Shown here: piece by piece, positions 7,701 through 14,059 of the stretch
How the letters are laid out: each line of letters opens with the position of its first letter
Position numbering within the stretch: the first letter of the stretch is position 1
Assembly: GCA_023261405.1 (NCBI GenBank)
Contig: JAHFOZ010000080.1
Span: forward strand, 1 to 14,430
Length of the DNA stretch: 14,430 nt
Direction of reading: 5' to 3'
Source: Planctomycetota bacterium
GTDB taxonomy: Bacteria > Planctomycetota > MHYJ01 > JACPRB01
The notes under the pieces: model-generated
What the model was told of the DNA's origin: nothing
The model's database searches: none
Seen by the model: the letters and a program-made list of their open reading frames with translations, nothing else
Translations under genes and position numbers: made by a program

Positions 7701-8559
7701 CGAGGAGGGTGGCGATGCGCCACGCCTCGCCGGCGCCGGTGATCGCGGGTTTGAGGCCGAACTCGTCCGCGAGGGCGAGCGCTCGCAGGATGTCCTTGTC
7801 GGATTCCGCCTCGAAGAAGAAGGGGGTGCTCCCGGCGACGGCGACGTGGAGTGCCTCGAGCGCGGGATCGATGGCCGGGCGGGGGCGGCCGCGCTTCCAG
7901 GCGACGACGACTTGGTGATAATGTCCCGCGTCGAGGAGGATCTGCCGCAGGTGGGCGATGGCGCCCATGGTCGTGCCGGGATAGCCTTCGCCGTAGGACT
8001 TGAGAGACGCGTGGACGCCGGTGCCGGCGCGGAGGAGCGAGTTCCGGCGCGGCTCCCCGCTGAGGGTGATCGCGGCGGCGCGGCCCGAGAGAAACTCGTC
8101 GCCGGCGGCGACGACCGCCACGGCAAATCCTCCGGCGTGGGCCTTCTTGAGGTCCGCTTCCGAGAGGGCAAGCGCCTCGGCCGCGTCGAACTCGGGCCGC
8201 AGCCCTTTGCGGTTGGCCTGCTCCATGTGCGAAGGGGCCTCTTGGGTGAAGTCGGGCTTCTCGCCCTCCGCGAGCTTGAGGGCGTCGCCGCTGCGCTTCG
8301 TGTCGGGGAGGCCGAGCGTGCTGCGGCCGTCGATGAAGCCCGCATAGACCACGAGCCCCGTGCCGTCGATGACCTCGGCGCCCTCGGGGATCTTCACGGC
8401 GGTCCCGACGTCCTCGATGAGGCCGTCGCGGAGGACGACCGTCCCCTTCTCGATGCGGATGAAGGGCGCGGGCACGAGGGTGGCGTCCCTGATGGCGACC
8501 GTGCGCGAAGGCTCGGCGGCCCCGAGCGACAGGATGAGCGCGAGAGAGACCAGGCGCAT
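4759..8559 (-). CDS. Secreted giant protein with three amidohydrolase modules
   Basis: A 1266-residue exported protein (signal MRLVSLALILSLGAA) made of three metal-dependent amidohydrolase-like modules, roughly residues 20-427, 471-846 and 878-1240. Each opens with a small beta-sandwich segment (IRDATLV, IRGAVLH, IRNARIH) and closes with a copy of the family's exit motif (GTIQKGKAANL, GSIEKGKDADL, GSLEVGKAADL). Only the middle module keeps plausible metal ligands: His531 and His533 in DWHSH, His684/His686 in ILVHCHS, His712 in LQHV and Asp766 in NSDSP. Module 1 has GFIDGRST and module 3 DAHTS at the first site, and both lack the later histidines. Modules 1 and 3 share a block (AWRIATLLDEKDIPVV and AWQVASLLAEKKVPVI). 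A Lys/Glu/Asp linker spans 430-446. The natural substrate (imidazolonepropionase-, dipeptidase- or cyclic-amide-like) cannot be inferred. ATG 8559 has a strong GGGGAGGA ribosome binding site. Confidence 0.92.
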   Translation of the reverse strand: MRLVSLALILSLGAAEPSRTVAIRDATLVPAPFIRIEKGTVVLRDGLIEDVGTAVKIPEGAEVIDGTGLVVYAGFIDGRSTLGLPDTKRSGDALKLAEGEKPDFTQEAPSHMEQANRKGLRPEFDAAEALALSEADLKKAHAGGFAVAVVAAGDEFLSGRAAAITLSGEPRRNSLLRAGTGVHASLKSYGEGYPGTTMGAIAHLRQILLDAGHYHQVVVAWKRGRPRPAIDPALEALHVAVAGSTPFFFEAESDKDILRALALADEFGLKPAITGAGEAWRIATLLDEKDIPVVLTLRLPKERPKKKDDDAPEPAKLLRERERLDDEAIRCAQKLHEANVRFCFSSAGLGSPSETLAAVARRVEKGLKPEAALAALTTSPARLFGLRATHGTIQKGKAANLTVLTSPLGDKKAAVRYVFADGRKFEFEAKKDDKKEEKKAEKKDEPPVAASDDRDVELDADRVPKTRTGGNVLIRGAVLHTVSGAGTLQGGSLLVRGGKIVAVGAAAPAPPGVTVIDGAGLHVMPGIIDWHSHICTDGGLNEGTQSVTPEVRVRDVIDPRDVAMYRALAGGVTSANILHGSANAIGGQNAVIKLKYGKLPQEILFHDAPRGVKFALGENPKQSNFNQNRGKRFPNTRMGMEAVYRRAFTEAQEYEKTLKADPLTRRDLRLETLVSIMKGDILVHCHSYRADEILMILQVAKDFGFRIQTLQHVLEGYRVAPEIAAAGTGASTFSDWWAYKIEAFEAIPYNAALMTRAGILTSINSDSPEQIRHLNVEAGKTMKYGGLTEQEAIALVTINPARQLGIDRFAGSIEKGKDADLAIYNGHPLSPYSRCVMTLIDGEVYFEDRDVPRNASPGFTLADRPLRMPLPLPPSGPVAIRNARIHPVTDQSFNGTIVISDGKIAALGRNVSTPPGAAEIDATNLHVYPGLMDAHTSMGLAEIGSVAGTRDETEIGGIQPDLKALTAVNPHSDMIPVTRANGITSVLSAPVGGMIAGQSAVIRLDGWVPADMALKEVFALHVNMPVHRDTDETKAEDERHLKEFREPFSAAKRYDGKPRDLKLEAMLPYVRGERPVVFEANTAKEIRAALKFAGEFNLKTVISGGRDAWQVASLLAEKKVPVIIGGVMELPGQAHDPYTATFSNAARLSKAGVKFAISSADSFAGNSRNTPYHAAWASAYGLPRDEALKAVTIYPAEILGVADRVGSLEVGKAADLIVTTGDPLEVVTDIVYEFIAGRAVPLDSKHTRSYEKFKQRPDAPKKSGLK

Positions 8560-8562
8560 GCG

Positions 8563-8570
8563 TCCTCCCC
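8563..8570 (-). promoter_or_regulatory. Shine-Dalgarno of the amidohydrolase gene
   Basis: The minus strand reads GGGGAGGA, placed 3 bases (ACGC less the last base of the motif) to 8 bases from the ATG at 8559 depending on which purine run pairs. This is strong support for that start. Confidence 0.7.
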
Positions 8571-8590
8571 AGCTGGCTGGAATACCCTAC

Positions 8591-8596
8591 ATATTA
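8591..8596 (-). promoter_or_regulatory. Possible -10 element of the amidohydrolase gene
   Basis: The minus strand reads TAATAT in the AT-rich sequence between the propeller gene stop and the amidohydrolase start, about 31 bases upstream of the ATG. No convincing -35 is found 16-18 bases upstream. In a 91-base gap within an otherwise tightly packed run of genes, it suggests the amidohydrolase may have its own promoter. Confidence 0.3.
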
Positions 8597-8650
8597 TCGG
8601 GCCGATCCCCCCTGCGTTTGCAGCATTCTTGAATCTCGCGGGGGACGGGG

Positions 8651-9727
8651 TCAATCCAGCCGCGCGCGGATGAAGCGGGGCCAGTAGAGGCGGAGGTCCT
8701 TGAGGAGGTCGTTGAAGGCCTGCGAACTCGCCGCGTAGCTGATGACGAGCTCGTTGTCCTCGAGGGCGAGCTCGGGGTGGGCCTTGGACGCATAGGTGTA
8801 GTACCGCGCGTTCCAGGAGCGCTCGGGGGGGCGGTAGACCACCTGCGCGAAGCCGTAGGGTCCCTCGGGCCGGGGGGCGCGGCGCACCAGGATCTCCGGG
8901 GCGACGTTGAGGCGGGTGTACGTGGCCACGAACTCGCGCGTCGCCGGCAGGAAGGTGACCGACATCTCGGCCGCCGCCTCGTCGAAGAGGGCCCGCGCGT
9001 GCTTCACGTCGTCCCCCCAGCCGTCCTTGCCGAGGAACTTCCAGAGCTTGAAATCCGGCAGGCTCGGGGTGCGGGCCACAAGGGCGCGCCGGTCGATCGG
9101 ACGCCGGGTGGAGTCCTCGCGGACCCCGAACACGTAGAAAAAGCCGTCGTGGAAGAGCACGGAGCTTCCGAAGAGGAGGTCGCCGTCGGGCGAGGGGCGG
9201 GCCGCGGGCACCGGGACGAGGGAGGCCTTCCAGAGCCCGGGCGGGTGATCGGGGTTCTCGATGCTCACGAGGACGTTGCCCGTGACGGAGGACGCCTGGC
9301 CCTGCTCCGTCGCGGCGACCTGGGTGAAGAACAGGTGGAGCTCCGGGCCCTCGCGGATCCCGCCGAGGGGCCAGAGGAAGCCGCCGGCCCCCGCGGGGAC
9401 GATCGCATCGACGGGGCGCCCCTCGACGGTGCGCCAGTAAAACTCCGGCAGGTCGGGCGGATGCTGGATCGCGAGGCTGTTGTGGATCATGACCGCCCCG
9501 CTGCGGGTGGGGTCGCCGGGCCGGCCCACGAAGGTGTCGCCGAAGAGCCAGAGCGTGGAGTCCTTCGAGAGGGGCACGGAGCAGATGGAATCGCCGCCGC
9601 GCCAGCGTTCGCCGGGACGGTTGAACAGGGCGTCCGATCCGGGATCCACGGCACAGCGCCAGGTCACCCGCGGGACCGGGGAGGCGCAGGAGGCCAGCAG
9701 CAGGAGGAGCGCGGCCGACCTCGGCAT
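8651..9727 (-). CDS. Beta-propeller lipoprotein, DUF4185/DUF5005-like
   Basis: A 358-residue predicted lipoprotein: MPRSAALLLLLASC has lipobox LASC (Cys14). The mature part resembles the five-bladed propeller, glycosidase-like families known as DUF4185/DUF5005. It shows RGGDSICSVPL followed by LWLFGDTFVG (59-68), AVMIHNSLAI (78-87), repeated strand patterns such as FFYVFGVRED (196-205), and a C-terminal YASKAHPELALEDNELVISYA block. The acidic residues Asp46 and Asp64 and His317 sit where such propellers often place active-site residues, but no activity is established. Met 9727 is chosen because it begins the signal; upstream in-frame Met residues overlap the preceding gene and give no signal. 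The start is 5 bases after the stop of the small membrane protein and has no clear ribosome binding site, suggesting coupled translation. Role is unknown; binding or cleavage of an envelope or environmental polysaccharide is one guess. Confidence 0.8.
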   Translation of the reverse strand: MPRSAALLLLLASCASPVPRVTWRCAVDPGSDALFNRPGERWRGGDSICSVPLSKDSTLWLFGDTFVGRPGDPTRSGAVMIHNSLAIQHPPDLPEFYWRTVEGRPVDAIVPAGAGGFLWPLGGIREGPELHLFFTQVAATEQGQASSVTGNVLVSIENPDHPPGLWKASLVPVPAARPSPDGDLLFGSSVLFHDGFFYVFGVREDSTRRPIDRRALVARTPSLPDFKLWKFLGKDGWGDDVKHARALFDEAAAEMSVTFLPATREFVATYTRLNVAPEILVRRAPRPEGPYGFAQVVYRPPERSWNARYYTYASKAHPELALEDNELVISYAASSQAFNDLLKDLRLYWPRFIRARLD

Positions 9728-9732
9728 GGGGT

Positions 9733-10200
9733 TTACGGCGCGGCGGGGGCGGGAGGCGGGGGCTCCTGCCGCCGCTTCAGCCGCCACACGACATACGCGA
9801 TGAAGGCCATGAACAACGCCCCGTAGCGGACCGGCCGGGTGAAGAAGAGCACGCTCTTGAGCTGCTGCGGATTCTCATTCTTCATCTTGTCCACCGGCAG
9901 GAGGACGAGGCCGGGCAGTTCCCCGGGACGCACGAACTTCTCGTGGGGGACAAAGAGCACCCGGTCGATATCGTCGGACGGGGAGCCGTAGATGGCCATG
10001 ACCTCGCGGCGAAACTCCGGGCTGGACTTGTCGGTCGAGCTGGGGATGAACGTGGCCCTGTTCATCTCCACCATCGAAGGGTCCTTGGCGGCGATGATAT
10101 AGGCCTCCACGGCGCTCGCCTTCGCGTACCACTCCACCCCGAGCGCGAGCACGGAGACGATGAGGGCCAGGATCCAGGCCAGCCTCAGCAGGGCGTTCAT
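9733..10200 (-). CDS. Small two-TM membrane protein of unknown function
   Basis: A 155-residue protein that I do not recognise. An N-terminal transmembrane helix spans about residues 5-22 (LRLAWILALIVSVLALGV), a polar region of roughly 100 residues follows, and a second helix lies near 124-139 (VRYGALFMAFIAYVVW), then a KRR stop and a proline-rich tail (EPPPPAPAAP). The positive residues after helix 2 suggest a cytoplasmic C-terminus with the middle region outside. The middle contains IPSSTDKSSPEF and VLFVPHEKFVRPGELPG, neither matching a family I can name. ATG 10200 overlaps the TGA of the YceI gene as ATGA, and its own stop is 5 bases before the propeller gene, so it is the centre of a three-gene unit. 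It may be a membrane partner of the two lipoproteins. Confidence 0.75.
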   Translation of the reverse strand: MNALLRLAWILALIVSVLALGVEWYAKASAVEAYIIAAKDPSMVEMNRATFIPSSTDKSSPEFRREVMAIYGSPSDDIDRVLFVPHEKFVRPGELPGLVLLPVDKMKNENPQQLKSVLFFTRPVRYGALFMAFIAYVVWRLKRRQEPPPPAPAAP

Positions 10201-11498
10201 TGGGTGGCCAGGGCGACGACGTCCACGTTCAGCGTGAGCTCGTCGGTCACCTTTGCGATCGCGATCTCCGGGATCCTGATCCCGAAGTCCGAGAATTTCA
10301 ACTTGAACGGCGCGGTGAACCCGAGGCCCGGCTTGTCCCCCCACTTGGCCTGCTCGACGAGTTCCAGGGGGATGGCCCGCATCTTCGCCTCTACGGTGAG
10401 TGGCTTCGTGACCCCGTGCATCGTGAAGTTGCCCTCCACCGTCCAGGTGTCGGGTCCCTTCTTCGTCGCCTTGGTGGATTCGAAGTCGATGTGCGGGAAC
10501 TTCGCGGCGTCGAGCCAGGCCTCGCCCAGGAGGACCTCATCGCGTGCGTCGATCCCGGTGCGAAGGGTCTTCACGGGCACGGTGAGCCGGACGGCCGCCG
10601 CCCCGCTCGCTTCATCGAGGCCAAGGTAGCCACCCAGGGTCGAGGTGGTCGTCGTGATCGTCTCGAGCGCCGTTTCAGAGCGGGCGGAGATGCTCGAGAG
10701 CTGGGTCTTCTTGCCGAACTGGTAGATCTTCCCGGGAAGCCCGTCGGGCTTCAGCGTCCTCGGGCGCACGACCTTGGGCAGGTCCTCGTCGCTGGGCCTC
10801 TTCGCGACGAGGTCTTTCTCGGGCTTCGTCGTCGTGGCGTAGAGGTCGATCTCGATCGGCCACTCGTCCTGCATGACGGCCTTGTTGGTGCCCTCGATCT
10901 TCATGTCGAAGTCGGTCACCTTGATCCTGAAGCCGGTCTTCATCCGCGCCCAGGCGCCGTCGCCGAAGTGACATTTCCGGGTCAGCGCCTCCGGGATCGG
11001 AAGGACGGTGGCGTCGACGGTGACGTCCTTCGTGACGCCCTTGAGCGTGAACTTCCCCGTGATCTGCCACTTGTTGGGCCTTTCGAGCAGGACCGCCTTC
11101 TCGGACTTGAATTCGATGGTCTTGTGCTTCTCTTCGTTCAGCCAGTTGGGGTTCCACATCGCGTTGTCGCGGTCCGCCATGCCGCTCCGGAGCGAAGCCA
11201 CCGGGACGATGAGGTGGCAGCTGCCGGTGCCCGCCTCGAAATCGATCGTGGCGCTGCCCTGCACGATATTGGTCGTGCCCATGATGTTGGTGATGGCGGT
11301 CTTGGAGGTGAAGGTGACGTTGGACTTCGCCTCGGAGGCGCCGAAGTAGTAGGTCATCGGCCCCTTGGGGACGGCCGCGCCTTGCGCCCCGGCCGCGGGG
11401 GAAGGTGCAACGACGACGGGCGGCGGGGCCGGCGGCTTGCTGGAATCGGGGCAGCCCAGCAGGAGGGTCAGGATCGGGAGGACGGCGAACGTTCTCAT
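10197..11498 (-). CDS. Lipoprotein with two YceI-like domains
   Basis: A 433-residue predicted lipoprotein: MRTFAVLPILTLLLGC has lipobox LLGC (Cys16), followed by a Pro/Ala-rich linker to about residue 45. Two YceI-type lipocalin-like barrels follow, near 49-222 and 258-430. The YceI signatures occur twice: LRSGMADRDNAM and LRTGIDARDEVL; LNEEKHKTIEFKS (120-132) and LDAAKFPHIDFES (329-341); ITGKFTLKGVTKDV (146-159) and VEGNFTMHGVTKPL (354-367). YceI proteins generally have one barrel of about 180 residues and some bind polyisoprenoids such as ubiquinone analogues, so a two-barrel form is unusual. The halves differ substantially, implying an old duplication. ATG 11498 has an AAGAGG site 6 bases upstream and a plausible sigma70-like promoter. 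It heads the unit with the small membrane protein and the propeller. Ligand and role are unknown; carriage of a lipid between membranes is an inference. Confidence 0.9.
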   Translation of the reverse strand: MRTFAVLPILTLLLGCPDSSKPPAPPPVVVAPSPAAGAQGAAVPKGPMTYYFGASEAKSNVTFTSKTAITNIMGTTNIVQGSATIDFEAGTGSCHLIVPVASLRSGMADRDNAMWNPNWLNEEKHKTIEFKSEKAVLLERPNKWQITGKFTLKGVTKDVTVDATVLPIPEALTRKCHFGDGAWARMKTGFRIKVTDFDMKIEGTNKAVMQDEWPIEIDLYATTTKPEKDLVAKRPSDEDLPKVVRPRTLKPDGLPGKIYQFGKKTQLSSISARSETALETITTTTSTLGGYLGLDEASGAAAVRLTVPVKTLRTGIDARDEVLLGEAWLDAAKFPHIDFESTKATKKGPDTWTVEGNFTMHGVTKPLTVEAKMRAIPLELVEQAKWGDKPGLGFTAPFKLKFSDFGIRIPEIAIAKVTDELTLNVDVVALATQ

Positions 11499-11525
11499 GA
11501 GGGACCTCTTCTTAATTCGGGCGAG

Positions 11526-11554
11526 ATTTTAGCCGAGCCCCTGCGGGCCCGCAA
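11526..11554 (-). promoter_or_regulatory. Candidate sigma70-like promoter of the YceI unit
   Basis: The minus strand reads TTGCGG (11549-11554), a 17-base spacer, then TAAAAT (11526-11531). Transcription would start about 20 bases before the YceI ATG at 11498. The -10 is good and the -35 matches only at TTG. It would uncouple the YceI unit from the glycosyltransferase operon upstream. Confidence 0.4.
11542..11553. repeat. Perfect palindrome TGCGGGCCCGCA
   Basis: A 12-base perfect palindrome 7 bases downstream of the glycosyltransferase stop, overlapping the proposed -35 of the YceI unit. It could be an operator, or part of a weak terminator for the upstream operon, but no T-run follows. In GC-rich DNA such short palindromes also arise by chance. 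Confidence 0.5.
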
Positions 11555-11560
11555 CTGTTG

Positions 11561-12556
11561 TTACACGCGACGACAGACCGAGAGGAGCGCTTCGACTTCG
11601 CGATCGGTGGAGAAACGCCGGAGGGCAAACTCGCGGCCGGCCGCGCCGAGCGAGGCCCTCTCTGCCGGATGGTCGAGCAGGCGCCGGGTCTTGGCTCGCA
11701 AGTCGCCCAGGTCCCGGTAGAGGAGGCCCGCGGCGCCGTCGCCGAGCAGGTCGCGATTCCCCGGGACGCCCGCGGCGAGGACGGCGGACCCCGCGGCCAG
11801 GGCCTCGATGAGGGCGTTGGAGAGGCCCTCGGACAGCGACGTGTTCAGGACGACGTCGCTCGCCCGGCAGGCCGCCGCCATGGCATCGGGGGCGATGTTC
11901 GGGAGGTGGCGGGTCCAGGGTTCGGCGGCGACCCGCGTGGAGAAGGTCGCTCCATACTGCGGATCGTGGATCGGCCCGGCGAAGACGAGGGCAAGGCGGT
12001 CGCGCAGGGGGGCGAGGGCGTCGATGGCGAAGAGGTTGTTCTTCACCGGGCGCACGCCGCCGGGATGGAAGAGGACGGGGCGGCCGGGAGGGAGACCCGC
12101 GGCGCCTCGGAGATCGAAGCCCGCGGTGCCGAGCGTGACCCCCTTGGGGAGGACCGTGAGCTTGGAGGCCGCGCGCGGCAGGTATTCCATGAGCCGTGCG
12201 GCAAGCGAGGGGTTGTAGGTCACCAGTCGCGTGGCGCCGGCGAGCGCCGCGCGGACGGCGGGGGCGTGCCCCGGGTCGTCAATGCACTCGTTCAGGTCGG
12301 TGCCCGAGAGGACGACTACCGAGGGCCGATGGGTGAGCGCCGGGAGGAAGCGACCGGTCTTATAGGCGTGGTAGTAAAGGATAAGATCGCAGCCCGCGGA
12401 AATCGATCGAAGCTCCGGGACGGTCGTGTGGGCCGTCACGGGGACGATGCGGAACCCGTGGCCGCGGGCGGAGAAGCCCTCGCGGAGCCGTCTCAGGGTG
12501 GTTCCATTCCCACTGATACCAGACGGATCGAAGGGCGAGAGGGCGAGGATGCGCAT
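11561..12556 (-). CDS. GT4-family glycosyltransferase (GLT1D1/SenB-like)
   Basis: A 331-residue GT-B fold glycosyltransferase, retaining, using a nucleotide-sugar donor. The N-terminal domain opens with MRILALSPFDPSGISGNGTT and contains VVLSGTDLNE (81-90). The donor domain has HPGGVRPVKNNLFAIDAL (164-181) and the GT4 EX7E pair Glu243/Glu251 in SEGLSNALIEAL, followed by AAGVPGNRDLLGDG. The combination of GTDLNE, the RPVKN loop and VPGNRDLL recalls the GLT1D1 and selenosugar synthase (SenB) type of short GT4 rather than LPS-assembly enzymes; this is recollection of family patterns, not a search. There is no signal or TM segment, so it is cytoplasmic. I chose ATG 12556, whose A is shared with the deacetylase stop (TGATG); a GTG at 12559 directly before it would add one residue. 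Third gene of the methyltransferase-deacetylase-GT operon. Confidence 0.88.
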   Translation of the reverse strand: MRILALSPFDPSGISGNGTTLRRLREGFSARGHGFRIVPVTAHTTVPELRSISAGCDLILYYHAYKTGRFLPALTHRPSVVVLSGTDLNECIDDPGHAPAVRAALAGATRLVTYNPSLAARLMEYLPRAASKLTVLPKGVTLGTAGFDLRGAAGLPPGRPVLFHPGGVRPVKNNLFAIDALAPLRDRLALVFAGPIHDPQYGATFSTRVAAEPWTRHLPNIAPDAMAAACRASDVVLNTSLSEGLSNALIEALAAGSAVLAAGVPGNRDLLGDGAAGLLYRDLGDLRAKTRRLLDHPAERASLGAAGREFALRRFSTDREVEALLSVCRRV

Positions 12557-13335
12557 CACTGAAGTCCCGCGAAGCTCGTGAGCTCCACGCCGGCCTGGAG
12601 GAGGAGGCTCCTGAGGCGCGGGTCGGAGAGGGCCGCGAGCTCGCGTTCGCGGTCGGGGCCGGAGAAGCCGTCCGCGGTGTCCGCGAGGCCGGGGTGGACC
12701 ATGAGCTCGGTCACGCCCTCATGGAGCCCCCTGATGGTCTCGATGAGAGAATCGAAGTCGAGCCGGCCGGAGAGGGCGCTCCCGGCGAAATGGTCTGGAG
12801 AGGCGAGACCGTACTGGCGGAAACAGCCCGCGGCGACGGGACAGAGCTTTCGATACTCCTCGGTGTCCGCGGGGAGCCTGATCCATCGGACGTCCAGGCG
12901 GGCGGCGGTCCGCGCCACCGCCTCCGCGACGCTGCCGTAGAGGTGGAGGTGCTGGTGTCCGTCGAGGTGGGAGACGGCGAGGCCGGCGGCGCGGAGGGTC
13001 TCGATCTGCGAGGCGGTTTCGCGCTCGATCTCGGAGGGGTCGAAGAGTCCCTCGCGGGCGCGGCGCCGAGCTTCCACTTTCCCGAGGAAACGGCCGCTCG
13101 AATCGACGAGCGTCTTGTGGCCGGGCAGCCCGGGCTCGCCTTCGCTCAGGTTGAGGTGGAGCCCGATGTCGAGGCCGGGGGCGGACTTGAGCCGCGTGAG
13201 GGCGTCCGCGCCTGCGGGCCCGCGGGCCATGAGGGAGGAGGCGGTCACGATCCCGCGGAGGTGGGCTTCGAGGATGCCGGCATTTCTCCGCGCGCTGATC
13301 CCCAGGTCATCGGCGTTGACGATGAGCCGCTTCAT
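12556..13335 (-). CDS. ChbG/HpnK (YdjC)-family carbohydrate deacetylase
   Basis: A 259-residue predicted metal-dependent N-deacetylase of the YdjC/ChbG/HpnK family, which removes acetyl groups from N-acetylated sugars such as chitooligosaccharides or N-acetylglucosaminyl lipids. Motifs: NADDLG (7-12), GIVTASSLM (28-36), GLHLNL (58-63), SHLDGHQHLH (122-131) and MVHPG (212-216). Likely metal ligands are the second Asp of NADD, His60 and His127, by analogy to family structures. Length is normal for the family and there is no signal peptide, so it is cytoplasmic. ATG 13335 overlaps the TGA of the upstream methyltransferase as ATGA, and its own stop overlaps the glycosyltransferase start by one base. 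Pairing with a GT suggests it acts on the sugar that enzyme attaches, like HpnK after HpnI or MshB after MshA, though those partners are from other families. Confidence 0.92.
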   Translation of the reverse strand: MKRLIVNADDLGISARRNAGILEAHLRGIVTASSLMARGPAGADALTRLKSAPGLDIGLHLNLSEGEPGLPGHKTLVDSSGRFLGKVEARRRAREGLFDPSEIERETASQIETLRAAGLAVSHLDGHQHLHLYGSVAEAVARTAARLDVRWIRLPADTEEYRKLCPVAAGCFRQYGLASPDHFAGSALSGRLDFDSLIETIRGLHEGVTELMVHPGLADTADGFSGPDRERELAALSDPRLRSLLLQAGVELTSFAGLQ

Positions 13336-14030
13336 GGGAGTTTCATGGCCATGTAAAAGCGCACGGTGAAGGCGCAGGCCCCGGGGCTGTCCTCGAACTC
13401 GGCGAGGCCACCGCGTTGGCGCTCCCGGAGGTAGTCCATGAGGCCGGGGTGGTAGCCTTCGAACTCCTCGGGGGTGAAGGGGCGGCGGAGGGTGGGGAGC
13501 GCGCGGAACCGAAACTTCCCGGAGAGCAGGGTCTCGAAGAGGCGGGTGTCCGCGAGGGAGCTGAGGAAGGTGAGGAGGATGCCGCCGGCGGCGAGGTGGC
13601 GGGGGGCCTCGGCGAGGATCGAGCGGAAGTAGAGGAGGCCGTCCTCTCCTCCGAATTTGGGTCCGCGGATGCCCGCGGGGGCCGGGGTCTGGGGCGGGTT
13701 GCATGCGATGAGGTCGAACCTCTCGTCCGTCACCGGCTCGAAGAGGCTGCCGGCCCGCGCCTGGATCGCGACGCCGTTGCGCGCGGCGTTGGTGCGGGCG
13801 CAGTCCACGGCGGCGGGGTCGAGGTCGGTGGCCCACACTTCGGACGCCCCGAGTTTCGCAGCCGCAACCGCGTAGAGTCCCGTCCCGCAGGCGAGGTCGA
13901 GGACCCGCTTGCCCTTGACGGAGAAGAGATACTTGGCGAGTTCAAAGGAGGCCGGCCCGGGGCGGTGGACGCCGTCGGGGCACTCGATCTCGAGGGGGCA
14001 GGGCCGGGTGAGGGTGAGGACTTGGGCCAT
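13332..14030 (-). CDS. Class I SAM methyltransferase (HemK/RsmC-like NPP type)
   Basis: A 232-residue Rossmann-fold methyltransferase. Motif I is VLDLACGTG (43-51), the acidic motif II is in ATDLDPAAVDCART, and motif IV is NPPQTP (111-116), the NPP-type pocket common in enzymes methylating planar nitrogen (PrmC/HemK, RsmC, TrmN6) but also found in small-molecule methyltransferases. The N-terminus (EIECPDGVHRPGPASFELA) positions a 'PxxxS/TxxLA' entry helix as in HemK-like proteins. The C-terminal third, TLRRPFTPEEFEGYHPGL onwards, does not match a family I can name. No signal peptide. ATG 14030 is the only plausible start; the upstream frame is a shadow of the divergent DUF309 gene. It heads an operon with the deacetylase and GT4 genes with ATGA coupling, which suggests a product of that pathway as substrate rather than a ribosomal protein. 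Confidence 0.85.
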   Translation of the reverse strand: MAQVLTLTRPCPLEIECPDGVHRPGPASFELAKYLFSVKGKRVLDLACGTGLYAVAAAKLGASEVWATDLDPAAVDCARTNAARNGVAIQARAGSLFEPVTDERFDLIACNPPQTPAPAGIRGPKFGGEDGLLYFRSILAEAPRHLAAGGILLTFLSSLADTRLFETLLSGKFRFRALPTLRRPFTPEEFEGYHPGLMDYLRERQRGGLAEFEDSPGACAFTVRFYMAMKLP

Positions 14031-14059
14031 GACCGCGCCGAGGATTGTATCATGGGGCG
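14031..14059. promoter_or_regulatory. 29-bp divergent gap with overlapping -10-like elements
   Basis: Minus-strand TACAAT (plus 14044-14049) lies 14 bases before the methyltransferase ATG. Plus-strand TATCAT (14048-14053, preceded by TG) lies 6 bases before the DUF309 ATG. No ribosome binding site with normal spacing is seen for either gene. The layout suits divergent, overlapping promoters with leaderless or very short-leader transcripts, by inference. Confidence 0.35.

Noticed and set aside
5902..8673. A 923-codon open frame on the plus strand opposite the amidohydrolase gene
   Set aside because: It is an antisense shadow of a GC-rich gene whose codon bias removes stops on the other strand. 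Its translation is low-complexity (Arg/Gly/Val/Asp-rich) with no domain, and the minus-strand protein has clear family motifs throughout.
9728..9787. Upstream start (9787) for the propeller lipoprotein
   Set aside because: It would overlap the small membrane protein by about 55 bases and bury the lipoprotein signal inside the chain. Met 9727 starts directly at a good signal with lipobox LASC.
10200..11720. A 506-codon plus-strand frame opposite the YceI gene
   Set aside because: It is a shadow frame; the duplicated YceI motifs on the minus strand are unambiguous.
11561..13335. Hopanoid cyclitol ether cluster (HpnI/HpnK/HpnJ)
   Set aside because: The deacetylase family fits HpnK, but the glycosyltransferase is a soluble GT4 rather than a membrane GT2, and there is no radical SAM HpnJ or squalene-hopene cyclase nearby.
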